Positions 45,957 to 56,645 of a stretch of DNA of 64,000 nt are shown here, piece by piece. A model generated the notes under the pieces. It saw nothing but the letters and a program-made list of their open reading frames with translations, searched no databases and was not told where the DNA came from. Position 1 is the first letter of the stretch. The number at the start of each line of letters is the position of its first letter. The translations under genes and the position numbers were made by a program. Source of the DNA: Chlamydoabsidia padenii (taxonomy: Eukaryota > Mucoromycota > Mucoromycetes > Mucorales > Cunninghamellaceae); NCBI GenBank assembly GCA_025330725.1, contig JAIWND010000010.1, positions 682,001 to 746,000 of the forward strand, written 5' to 3'.

Positions 45957-48131
45957 ATGTTTTATACACAAAACAAATCGCAAAATAGGTTAAGAGACTA
46001 TAGTTTGTTGGTGAATCCTGAAGTGGGCAATCTTTTACAAATTGCCAATATTGTATATGATCCGAAACAACGTGATCATATAGACTTGTTGGTGGCGACT
46101 CTTAAAAGTAACGTAAGATTTAAACCCTAACGCGTAACTAAACTCTTGCCCATTACTAACATGTTGATAACCTTACTCTTCAGGATACGATAGGAAAACT
46201 GCTAAAGATATTCGAGCAATGTGCCGAACAGGACGATCTATCGAATATGCGTACCCTTAGAGGAATATTTAATACAATGTGTAAGTGAAATCAAACTTAA
46301 CAGGGACAACATATATAATGATACTCACTTTTTGATTCTTATAGTACTATGGGCTGATACAAATATGATTCAAGAACTCATTTTGGAAAAACATATTGTT
46401 GGCGTACTTGGTGTCCTGGAATGTAAGTGTCTTGTTGGAAGGGGAACATATTCCAGACGAAGAAGTAACGTTTTATCTCTTTGCCTTTTTGATAAACTCA
46501 CTCTAGTCATGTCAAAAAGGAATTTATCATACAGGGAACAATTCAAGAATATGTCTAGAATGGAACTGGTAAGTCAAGTAAAACATCAAAAGTCAAAATA
46601 ACTAATCATTATGTTTTTATTTGATAGGGATCGTTATTGAAGGAAGATCTTGCACAGAAATTTAGAGACGCTGAACACCTGGAATTCTTCAAATCACAAG
46701 TTGCATCACAATATCAACAAAAAACACAACTCAATCAAGCCTTGGGCCGACTGATTTATTGGAAGCACCTTGATATCGTAAACTGGATTCAACAAGACAC
46801 ACTTCTGACCCAGAGATTATTCCGCCTTCTTGATGACAAAAAAGACACCTCCATCATCGATCGACAAATAACGTTGGACATTATGCATAAAGTATTCGTT
46901 TTTGCTGAAAAGGATATGCAAGAATTTGCCTGTGTGTCATTCATTAGGTAAAGATGTAAAAAGGTGAAGGTTTATCATACTGACTAACTTTTTACTTATA
47001 TATACAACAAGAACACTTGTAGATAAAGGTCTCCTCGAACTGATTCAACGTCTGCTTTACGACAACGACATTAATATACAAAAGACAGCAGCCAAATTAC
47101 TACACATTATTGTCCGATCAGATGTCTGGATGATACAAAATAACATTTTGGCACAGGCGGGAAAAGATAAGCAGGCATCAAACCTATTACAAGTTACTTT
47201 GGATCAATTGGCTAACGTGGACGACTATGTACAAAAACAGCAGCTTTTTGATATTATCAAGATTCTACTTGGACAGACCGATTCTTCACCAAACTCCTTA
47301 TCTTCTTCTGGATTTATATCTCAGGTACGTCAATGAATGATGACTTTTTAGGATAATAGTAATACTAATGTTTTCTTTGTTTTGACACATATAGTCTATA
47401 TTTGATGACAGTCCTGTCCCTGGCAACATGTTGAAACTCTTTTATGAACGATACGCCTTTTCTCTTATACAAACGACCCACTCAATCAACATAAAACCCA
47501 TCGACATGACAAATCCAGTGGAACCACTCGAAATTAGCCATCATCAATTCATATATTATAGTTGTTTATGTGACTTTTTACGATTAATCATGGTGCAATA
47601 TGGTAGTCGGACAAAACGCATTCTACTAGATCATCCCTGTTTTGAAAACATGGCGCAGCTTCTCCGGCATCAAGATCTATCACTTAAACTCAGTAAGTAT
47701 AGATGGTGTATGAACCAAGTTATTTTTTTCCATTCTAACTAACATACGCTTATTGTAGAGGTTCTTCGATTCTTCCGGGCGGCGATTGGACTACGGGATA
47801 CCGACATTAACATTTTACTAGTTAATCAAAACGTGTTTACTTACATTGTACGACTATTACTCGACACCAATGCTCAACAACATCAAACTATTCATTCTGA
47901 AATCGAGGAACTACTTGGTTTTATACGAAATGTAAGTTAATTCCATTTACTATGTGGCATGGATTTGTGATTGACCTTTTTTAATAGATGAACATGATCA
48001 TTCTTCTAGATCATATCATACCCGAATTTGGAAGCATCATCGAATCAACGGTGTCTACGCCTGTATATAACTCACTCATAACAAGGCACGAAAAGAATAT
48101 AACCGATGGAGTGTCTCTTACCAACATATAA
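45957..48131 (+). CDS. PP4R3/SMEK-like protein lacking the N-terminal EVH1 domain
   Basis: Related to protein phosphatase 4 regulatory subunit 3 (SMEK, yeast Psy2). Nine exons (45957-46112, 46184-46280, 46345-46422, 46507-46568, 46628-46947, 47012-47324, 47395-47692, 47759-47931, 47988-48131) join in frame to 546 residues. The SMEK armadillo-like core is recognisable from NPEVGNLLQIANIVYDP, through an ELILEKHIVGVLGVLE block equivalent to the CLEYDP region, a QDTLLTQRLFRLLDD segment, and the late RAAIGLRDTDINILL block. The usual N-terminal EVH1/PH-like domain (about 100-120 residues) is absent: sequence upstream is repeats and a tRNA, and an in-frame ATG at 45957 begins just before the core. 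The acidic C-terminal tail is also missing. It could be a truncated yet expressed paralogue; the open frames argue against simple decay. Confidence 0.82.
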
Positions 48132-48308
48132 TAGTTATGTACAGTACATGACATTGTCTGGATAGGGTATGTGCCGTTGACTTTTTTTTTTTTTTTAAAT
48201 ATTTTAAACTCCACAAAATAAAAAGAATCAACCTCTTTGTACTTATAAAAAAACTCTTTGTATTGTTGTTTATTTTAGATCTCTTCTCGGTTGAAATTCG
48301 GCAACAGA

Positions 48309-50655
48309 ATGTCCTGCTCTTCCAAGTCACCTCAAAGCCCCAAACGCCCCCTACCGCCTATGGATGATAACTTGGGTATGCCTGCAACAACAAACATAAA
48401 GATCTATCCTTACTCACTCGCTTTTAATATTACGTAGATCAAGCCAAAAAGCTCAAAATAACTGATTCAGCCATCACCACCACGTCAATTGGAACCACCA
48501 ATGAATCAGCCATCGCCACTGCATCAACGGAAACCACCAATGATTCAACCTGCAACAATACCTCAGCGCTACTATCCACCATTAGCAAAAAAGATCGGAA
48601 AAAGTATCATAAAGCGATTGAAATTGGACAAAACTTTGACATTATCAATGGCAAGCTGGTAAGAAAACTTTTACTCATCAGGGAAACGATACAAGTGGTA
48701 TATACTGATTGCCAATTTTATTTTATTACAGGTCCTACAACCAAAAATCAGTATAAGACCTCGTAATGAACAAGTGTCCTTCAATGACATTCGTGGTTTA
48801 GTATTTGCCGCTCTCCTACATGATAGCAAACAGCCTACTTGGGTTGATATGTACGAACGTAACAAGCTCAAAAAGGTAGTGGTGGTGGATATACCTGTGC
48901 TGGATCCTTCCTCATATGATGTTAACGGTGACTATCACTCGCTCTCTAAATTACAAACACCTGGCATTCACGATCAATGGATTGAAAAACATTCCGACCT
49001 ATTCAAGCATCTTGGTCTTCCTCAATTACCTGGCGACATTTTTGCAAAAGTGGGTAGCGGACTATGTGACAAACGTGAAGGACTTTTGGATCGGTTTAGC
49101 CACTTTATACAATGTAAATTGACAAAGGGACAAGTAAAGAAGCTACGAAAAGATCATACAGGTAAAAGAAATGCAAGTCCGGGAAAAGATGTTGCTCAAC
49201 TCACTCACTTTGCTGTATACCTGCTTTGATAGAACCAAAGGACCGTGCAGCTTTGGCAGAAGAACTGATGCTCACATCTCAAGAACTAGCTGACGATGGC
49301 TTTCCTATGCATAGCTCCTTACAAGATGATTCGTCTTTACCAGATGGATGGGTAGAGACTGGTGCAGGAACTGGGTCGAAAAAAAAGTTGGTGGCAATGG
49401 ACTGTGAAATGGTAAGAAAGTTGAAACAAACTATAATGACCTGATCAGATACTAATCCTTTCTTAACAACACATGGCAATATCAGTGCAAAAGTGGAACA
49501 ATACATGTCCTCACCAAGGTGGCTTTGGTTGATGAAAGTAAGAACAAACTACATCTATCATCCTTGACTAAATTTTTACTTCTTCCTATGTGATAGATCA
49601 CAAAGTGCTCCTGAATGAATTTGTCATGCCGGAATTGCCTATTACAGATTATGTCACGGAATATAGCGGGGTGGATGCTAAATCATTGGAAGGCGTAACT
49701 ACAACAGTTGGCGACATACAAAAGCGACTTTTGGAATACATTGATGGCGATACTATACTTATCGGTCATGGACTGGTGAACGACATGAAGATAGTGAAAA
49801 TGCGGCATCCTTATATTATCGATACATCCATCATTTATCATCATGACAATGGTCCTCCCTACAGAGCATCTTTACGTGGATTATCTCTACGCTATCTCAA
49901 ACGGCACATACAGGAGAAGAATAACAACGATTCGTTGGTGGCAACTACTAATATCAAGTCAACATATCAAGATCAGCAACCAACACCTCGTGGACATGAC
50001 CCATGCGAAGATGCCATCGCAAGCATGGAATTGGTACAACTCAAGATGGAAAAAGGACCCAAGTTTGGACTACACTCTGACTTTTTAACTGAAACTATGG
50101 TGGAAAGACTCCAACAAAACGACAAAACTGGTGTGATTATTGATGTGCGCCCGAAACTCAAGAGTATGCTGGCAAGAAAACTAAACGGTCATCCTAGCTT
50201 TTATGATATGGAATCTAACGCACAGGCAATAGAGGTGGCGATGAAACAACATGCTATCAACGATATGGTGCTGGTGAAACTGGATCAAGAAGACGCTGAT
50301 AATACCACGGGATCTGATGATCATACTTGCACCATTTTGGGGCACGTGAAGAAGATGTACGATTGTCTCGAACCGAATACTGTAATGATCATGTTAACTG
50401 GACGATACGATACCGAGGAACTGGACAAGTAAGTTTGACTACTGTCATGATAATGATTGATTATATCGACATTTATAACTTATATATCCTATTAGACTAC
50501 GCAAGAAATGGTATACCTATAAAAGTGATCTCAGGGTTCGCTCTTTGGACGAAATCCCAGATGCTGAACGATGGACTGAAGACAATGAACAGAGACTCAA
50601 CAGCCTCTTAGAATTAGCTAAACGGTTTTATGTTATTCCTTGTATCAAACATTAA
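48309..50655 (+). CDS. RNA exonuclease, Rex1/REXO5-type DEDDh nuclease
   Basis: Predicted nuclear 3'-5' exonuclease trimming 5S rRNA, tRNA and snoRNA ends. Seven exons (48309-48375, 48438-48658, 48732-49161, 49233-49411, 49486-49537, 49597-50428, 50496-50655) give 646 residues. The catalytic domain starts at about residue 295. LVAMDCEMCKSG, across an intron, gives the first DE pair (Exo I). ILIGHGLVNDMKIVKMRHP gives the second Asp, and GHDPCEDAIASMEL the His and final Asp, a complete DEDDh set. The N-terminal third has a Ser/Thr-rich tract and a conserved block (FNDIRGLVFAALLHDSKQPTW) shared with Rex1 relatives. The ~180 residues after the nuclease resemble the RRM-like tail of REXO5. A 177-bp spacer separates it from the PP4R3-like gene. 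Confidence 0.93.
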
Positions 50656-51624
50656 TTAATAAAGTAAAATGGTATTTGGGGTTTATATGATATGATTGTC
50701 TATGTAGTATCATGTTGGGATTGATGTGTTTGTGGTATGTGTTAGTCAAGTGACTGATATTGCCATCTCCTCTGTGATAAACTGACATCAATATGTGGTG
50801 GAAAAGTAACATAAAAAAGTATTTGTTGGTTACATGGTGATGATAATGCACTTTTTTTTGGCTTGTTTTTTTTTTGTAGGCGAATTACTATTTGTTCTGG
50901 TATGGGCAACAACAACAACAACACCACGAAGACGCAAATGGAAAGAAGAATGGCTTGATGAAACTGTACATACCCTGAATTCAAAAAATTGCTCTCTGAC
51001 TAAACAATACACCAATACACCAATCGAAAAACATGGAACAATCACTTACTTCTGGACCGTGGATACCTACCGCTGCTCTTTTGAAGTCAATCCGATCGAA
51101 CAATTCTGGTCCAAGATGGAACACTGGATCAAGACGGAAACATCGTTGGACGCAGACACGTTATCTTCAAGAATTCCGAGGCTTGCAATATGATAACTCA
51201 CAAGGATGTCTTTACTGATATTTTGGCCTTTCTCCGCTTTTGATGCTTGTCTCGATGGAAACCCTATTTAGTGTAGTTTAATTTACCTTGTCTCTACCCT
51301 TAGTTTACATTATTTGATTTGATTCTTTTTACTATTACACCTAATAAACGACGCTCTGGCGCTCCTCTAGAGCTTTTGGAAAATCAAATGTTTTTGCTAC
51401 TCTATATTTTTTGTTAGGTGTGGATGTTGATGGGTGGGATGATCACATTAAACGCCGCACTGCGCTTGGTGAAACCGAAGATTTTTGCTACTCTATTTTA
51501 TTTGGTGAAGTGCTGGTTATGATGGGGTGAAATTTGATGCTTGTTGTGTTGGGTGGATTTTAATGGGAGGGGGTAGGGTGCAGACGTTGATGGCTGGGCT
51601 TAGATATTTGTTGTGGGATGGGAT
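50656..51624. other. Intergenic interval with transposon remnant
   Basis: Follows the exonuclease stop, which overlaps ATTAATTAATAAAG. It contains the Tc1/mariner remnant (listed separately). Beyond 51245 the sequence is GT-rich and reiterates short blocks such as TTTTTGCTACTCTAT (51400 and 51483), suggesting old repeats, but no gene. Confidence 0.45.
50900..51244 (+). pseudogene. Tc1/mariner-type transposase remnant (C-terminal part)
   Basis: The frame reads EVNPIEQFWSKMEHWIKTE, the signature around the last catalytic acidic residue of Tc1/mariner DDE transposases, then TSLDADTLSSRI. The expected continuation EACNMITHKDV is present but in another frame, so a small frameshift interrupts it. 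No N-terminal DNA-binding region or first two catalytic Asp residues are seen. This is an inactive 3' fragment. Confidence 0.75.
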
Positions 51625-51752
51625 TGACCCGTTTTCACCAACGCGACCCAAATTCGCTAGCACGACCCACTTTCACCAGCCTGACCCATTTTAGCGGAGT
51701 TGACCCATTTCCATTTTGGTGACCCACTTTTAACTTACCTGACCCAACTTAA
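51625..51752 (+). repeat. Degenerate ~19-bp minisatellite (TGACCCAYTTTCACC-like)
   Basis: Seven consecutive units begin with (T)GACCC and are spaced 18-20 bp apart: TGACCCGTTTTCACC, GACCCAAATTCGCTAG, GACCCACTTTCACC, TGACCCATTTTAGCGG, TGACCCATTTCCATTTT, TGACCCACTTTTAAC and TGACCCAACTTAAC. They lie just outside the left end of the Mutator-like element. Confidence 0.85.
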
Positions 51753-51790
51753 CTTTCTAGACTGTATACATAGTATGCGGCTAGGCGCAT

Positions 51791-51800
51791 TGAATTTTGG
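51791..51800. repeat. Left target-site duplication of the MULE
   Basis: TGAATTTTGG, identical to 54755-54764 on the other side of the element. Confidence 0.8.
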
Positions 51801-52123
51801 AATACCGATAAATCTGCGAAATAAACGCAAGTCACACGTTTTGTAGAGTGCAAAGCAAGTCAATTAACTTTACAAAATTTCGCCAAAGATTTCATGAAAA
51901 AAAAATTGACTTGGCCAAATTTCGGTGAAGACTTAAAAAAACACTTTATTGATTTGAGAATAATTGATGTAAGCTAAACTAAACTAAAAACACTATAACT
52001 AATGGTAATATAACTAATGATAACGGTAAAGGATACAATAAAAAGACGGAGAAGAATCCCACCACCGTCGAAAAACGAGCAAAGAATACTATAAAAGAAA
52101 AAGTGTGAGTATGCGATTAAATA

Positions 52124-53232
52124 CTATTTCTGCTTTGTTGGGCCTTGATTAGGTCGGATCAATCTATCAAGTTTTGATAAAAAGATTCGCTGTTCATGCA
52201 AAAGGTATTCGAGATCAGCATTGTTGGAAAGTGTGGTACATGCCGCCGCCAAATCATTAGTGATTAGTTGTGACATTTGTTTGACCTTTTCCTTGTTGTC
52301 CAAAAGAAGAGATGCCCTAAATTCGTCAGAAACAAGAGTGTTATCGGAAGAAGAGATGTCGGAAGATGTGTTACTGTTGTTTGAAGTCGCTGTCAAAGTG
52401 TTCACTGCAGATGATGGCTGATGGCGGAATATATACGGTAATGATTTGATTAATGACACCAAAAACATATGTTTACATATGCCTTTGTTAAACAAGCATG
52501 AGCAGCTAGCGACAGTCTTGTTTTCGATCGACACCTGGTATGTGATATGTTGTTCAGTAAAGGATTTGCAGGAGAAGGTCTAGACAGCAAAAAAAAGTAA
52601 GGCTTTTTTTTATCATAGATTAAGAGGTACCAGCTTACCGAGTCGTCAATTTTTTGTACCATTTGTTGTCCGGTTTCATTGTCGATTTGTTCAGCCTTCT
52701 TTAGATTGTCTTCTTCAAAATCCTTCAAAGTGATAGTTTCAGCACCCCAATTTACCCGCATAGAAGCCCATCGATAGTCGTTGATCATCTGCGTCGCCAA
52801 AATAAAGACAATACGATCCACCCGGAGGTTGCGCGATTTACCAAGATATTTCTTCTTCAGAACGTTGTGGTATGATTCGATTAGATTGTTTGTTTGGAAT
52901 GAAGCATCCTAGTGTGGAGAAAAAAAATGGTGAAAAAGCAGTAACAATTAAAGCTTTCAATATCTTACCAATCGCCATGCCTTCACCCACAAGTCCTTCT
53001 TGGGTAGCCATCGATCATTCATGTATGCTACAAACCTAGCAAATGGACGGAATTCTTCCTGGAAGCGATCCCAATTGGCCTGGAATTCTTCAGGAGTACC
53101 AGAATACATCATCATGTTCAGATGCATACGGACCTTGTTCTGCACACCACTCGTTTGTTGGGTTGCCGCCGCTACCTTAACCTATGGGATGAATTGAATT
53201 TCGAAAATTTGGTGAGTATGATTGCCCTGTTC

Positions 53233-53302
<70 letters not shown>

Positions 53303-54609
53303 ACATCCCGTTTAATGTGGACTTCCCAAGCACGTTTGATATGCCAGTGGCAAAGTAAAATGTCGACGTTTGTGCTGAATACTTGACGAATAGCTGCCAT
53401 TTCTGTCGCACTGCAATCAATCATAATCCGCTTGACATTTAAACCATTAGTGTTCGATTTCACCCAAGCAAGCCATTCGGACAGCACAGGGATCACTTCC
53501 ATACTGGTGATAAAGAAGCAGACAGGGACACCCTTTTTAGTCGTCCGATTTATAACAACAATGGTGTAAAGGTAGCAATCAGTTTTGTCGATGAATGACT
53601 TACACGTTTTGTGAGTCGAATCTATGCACCATTCCGAAGCATTTTCCAAAATCTATGATGTTAAAAAAAAAAAACTCGACATAACGAGGTGGTCAGTATG
53701 AAGTTTAGTAGTCCTTTTTATTGCTTCAGTGTTTTACGTACCTTTTTCTGCCAAGGAGAGACCCACGATACCAAAAATGGACCACCATCAGGATGGACCT
53801 TGTATAAAGTAGAGTAGCCCCTTTCACCAGATAAGAAGTCGAGCCAAAGACGGACACTTTTGCCATCATAGGGATCTTTTCTTGATTGCTTGTTAATAAT
53901 GGACTGCACCAAGTTTTGGACTGCCCGATAGTTGATAGTCATGGCAATCGGAAATCGTCCCTTTTCTTCGATTTCACCTTCCTATGGATATTATAAAAAG
54001 AATAAGTTAATAATTAGTTGGTCTCTGGGTGTGTTTTTTTCCGAAACTTACTAAAGCATCCATCTCATCTTCAGTGTAACGAAGAAGTGTACTAATTGAA
54101 GACCAATTCATCTTGTTGTGTTGTACCTTACTAGTAAGCCATGCCTTGATAGTTGGATCTAGGCCTTCTGTTGCTATTTCATCCAAATCGGTGGGATCGT
54201 GGTTGAGATGGATCCAATTGTAGGCCACCTCAATATTGCCATTATTGAAGAGCTTCTTCGTAATTTGAGCAGGACATCCAACACCTTTTGACGCCTTTTT
54301 GACAGTTCGACGTCGCTTTGAGGGTCCAGCTTCAGCGACAGGCTTTTGTTGTGCTTCGCGAGGGGCTTCATGGCGATCACAAAGGTAGTATCTTGTTTCC
54401 TTGACTTGCTTTGGGGCGCCTTGATTGGTACGTGGGACATATGTCTTACGACCTATAAAAACACCATGATTTTTCACCTCGTTTTCCATCCAGTAAGTGA
54501 ATTCATCTTCATTGCCAAAGGTCATCACAAACGGTTCACCATTATAGCTAGGGACGTACCGTTCAATGAAACCGTACTTAATTTCGTCATTTGTAGGTGT
54601 TTTCGTCAT
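52124..54609 (-). CDS. MULE transposase with SWIM zinc finger
   Basis: DDE transposase of the Mutator-like superfamily. Six exons (54609-54052, 53981-53742, 53652-53305, 53181-52969, 52908-52639, 52579-52124) give 694 residues; every exon length is a multiple of three, so all five introns are phase 0. The N-terminal part holds a FAR1/WRKY-GCM1-like DNA-binding region with CDRH and a Cys (VGCPAQI). The catalytic domain has CIDSTHKT (first Asp), IMIDCSATE (second Asp) and ILLCHWHIKRAW, matching the CxxH after the second Asp in MULEs. TNNLIESYHNVLK is the conserved NNxxES block. The C-terminal SWIM finger is CSCLFNKGICKH (CxCxnCxH). Intron 3 contains a 64-nt homopolymer. No stops or frameshifts interrupt the reading frame. 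Confidence 0.92.
53235..53298. repeat. 64-nt poly(T) tract in transposase intron 3
   Basis: On the sense (minus) strand it is a poly(A) run starting six nucleotides after the GTAAGT donor. It is the longest homopolymer in the window; the exact length is doubtful because such runs are error-prone in sequencing. Confidence 0.95.
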
Positions 54610-54754
54610 TGTTGATTGAGTATTTAGAAGAAGAAAAAAGAGGGGAGTAAAAGTTAGGGAAGTGAAGTGAAAGGGGGAACCAAAAAAAAAACAAAAAATT
54701 GAATCATTATTTCAGCGTGTGACTTTCACTTTTTTCGCGGATTTATCCTCTTCG

Positions 54755-54764
54755 TGAATTTTGG
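54755..54764. repeat. Right target-site duplication of the MULE
   Basis: TGAATTTTGG, identical to 51791-51800. Immediately beyond it begins the ~240-bp repeat array. Confidence 0.8.
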
Positions 54765-55335
54765 TGTTCGGCGTTTGAAAATGAAGCTTTCTTTCGTCTA
54801 TCATAGAAAAAAAAAAATTCGTCACAAAGGAAAGGTAAAAGTCATTGCAAGCCTAAACATACTAACACAAGGACCTTGGTACTTGACTTTGCGGTAAAGT
54901 ATGTTGGAAATGGATTATAGTGTCCACATGGCCACTTTAATCATTAGCATCCGTTGACAGTGGAGCGGCAAAGCTCCTTCCAACTCTGACTAGGGACTGA
55001 CGGGATTTGAAAATGCTTCTTTCTGTAAAAAAAGCCTTTCGTCCTATTTTCTTGCAAAAGACAGGTAAAACTTATTACAAGCTTGGATAGACTGACACAA
55101 GAATCTTGGCACTTAAATTTTGTGGTAAAATATATTGGAAATGGGTCATGGTATTCACATCACCACTTTAATCATTAGCATCCTTTAACAGTAGAGCAAG
55201 GAGAGCCCATCCAAAATCTTGGTAAGGAATCAAGGTAAAGCGGGGTTTGAACACGAAGTGGGTTTCATGACAGGTAAAAGTCATCGCAAGTTCGGGCAGA
55301 TTGACACAAGGGACTTGGTGCTTGGCTTTTAACCT
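54765..55335. repeat. Array of the ~240-bp repeat (about 2.3 units)
   Basis: Units start near 54774 (GTTTGAAAATG), 55002 (CGGGATTTGAAAATG) and 55241 (GGGGTTTGAACACG), giving a ~235-bp period. Each has ACAGGTAAAA(G)T near position 60-80, then GACACAAG(G/A), TTGGAAATGG, CCACTTTAATCATTAGCATC and an AGAG/GGAGCGG block. They are related to 16905-17345. The third unit is truncated after GGCTTTTAACC. No coding capacity. Confidence 0.85.
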
Positions 55336-55961
55336 ATATAACATAACCATTTGACGTCTAATAAAGACCCATCTTTTTGTATCACTTAGTTCTTATTGAT
55401 TTGATTGACTACACCTAGACATAATCCTAAAAATCGAACGACCTCCCCAGCACTGACCACCTCCTATCTTTGCGACATTCTTATCCATTGTTTGAATGAT
55501 GGGTTCACCATCAATTTTCACATGCTATCATTTCCCAACACAGATCGCCAACTTTTATTTCCTTCATCGTCTTCTTTCCGCCCTCCTTCCTCCATTCCCA
55601 ATATGGTCAGTCAGGCTGAACGGTTATACAATCAAACAATTCATATAGTAATGCTGGCCACTTGGTATGAATGCGCTCTCTCTTTCTCTCTCTTTCTCTA
55701 TTCCTTTGTCTCCGCTCCTTTGTCTCCACTCCTTACCATGCTCAATCTTTTCCAGGAAGTTATCGCAACCCACATACACCGCACTTCGGTGGTATTTTTT
55801 AAGTTTTATCATTTCCATAGACAAAAGGGGCTGATCACATATACTAACTGACTGTTTGATTTTTTCCTATGTATGATTGCTTTTGGTCATTTCTTTCAAA
55901 CACTTTTAAACATCGTATATTTTATTGCTGCTTTTATTTAATTAATTAATAAAACTAGTAA
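55336..55961. other. Intergenic, possible uncharacterised plus-strand ORF
   Basis: Follows the repeat array. An open frame (55405-55851, + strand) lacks an ATG at its start. It encodes Ser- and Phe-rich sequence with no recognised domain; the first internal Met is at about residue 40. It is followed by ATTAATTAATAAAACTAGTA (55939), identical over 20 bases to the 3' flank of the UbiB kinase gene, which weakly supports a plus-strand 3' end here. The dioxygenase stop on the minus strand lies a few bases beyond. Confidence 0.25.
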
Positions 55962-56203
55962 TTATAACAAGCCAATTGTTTTTTCGGGAATCAAAAAGAG
56001 ATTATCGGCTTCTTCATCCGTAAATGCAGGTGCACCACCAGGATTTGCCTTGCCAAGATGCAAGTTAATCAGTTTGGGGAAAATACGACCATGTTGTGTA
56101 GGTTCACCTTGTGTCAATTGGAATCCCCAGTTGGTTAAATTGGCCGGAGTCATTTCTTGAGTGTTGATACGATCTTGATGGTTGTTAGTATATAAAACTG
56201 TTC

Positions 56204-56262
<59 letters not shown>

Positions 56263-56614
56263 TGTGTCTTACCATTTCGTAAAAGATTGACTGCATCACT
56301 CAAGATGGCACGACTGATGGTGTAAGGCAATCGAAGACCCACCACCTTGGATCGTTCCACCAGTAACCCTACATAGAGTTCCACTTTATCCGGTGTTCCA
56401 TAGAGTTCTTTAAGCGCCGTTTGCACTTGTACCTTGTCGCTAAAGTCTTCAAATGTTTGCATTGGTGTCAAGCCGAGGAATTTGCGGAATTCATTAAAGT
56501 AGCAGCATCGGAGTTGTCGAGCTTGCATGATTCCTGCAATTTCAACAGGCGCTAATGCAGCTGGTGTTGCCAATCCATTTCTAAAAAAGGAAGAAGGTTA
56601 TAAATCCCCTACCC

Positions 56615-56645
<31 letters not shown>

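Larger units (their letters stand above)
51801..54754. mobile_element. Complete Mutator-like (MULE) DNA transposon
   Basis: A 2954-bp element bounded by a perfect 10-bp direct repeat TGAATTTTGG (51791-51800 and 54755-54764), the size expected for a MULE target duplication. The ends are inverted: 51807-51838 and the complement of 54715-54747 share GATAAATC(T/C)GCGAAA and AAGTCACACG, about 27 of 32 positions. The single gene inside encodes a SWIM-type MULE transposase with an open frame. The left subterminal region also contains AAATTTCG(C/G) repeats. The intact coding frame with recognisable termini and target duplication argues for recent activity. Confidence 0.85.
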
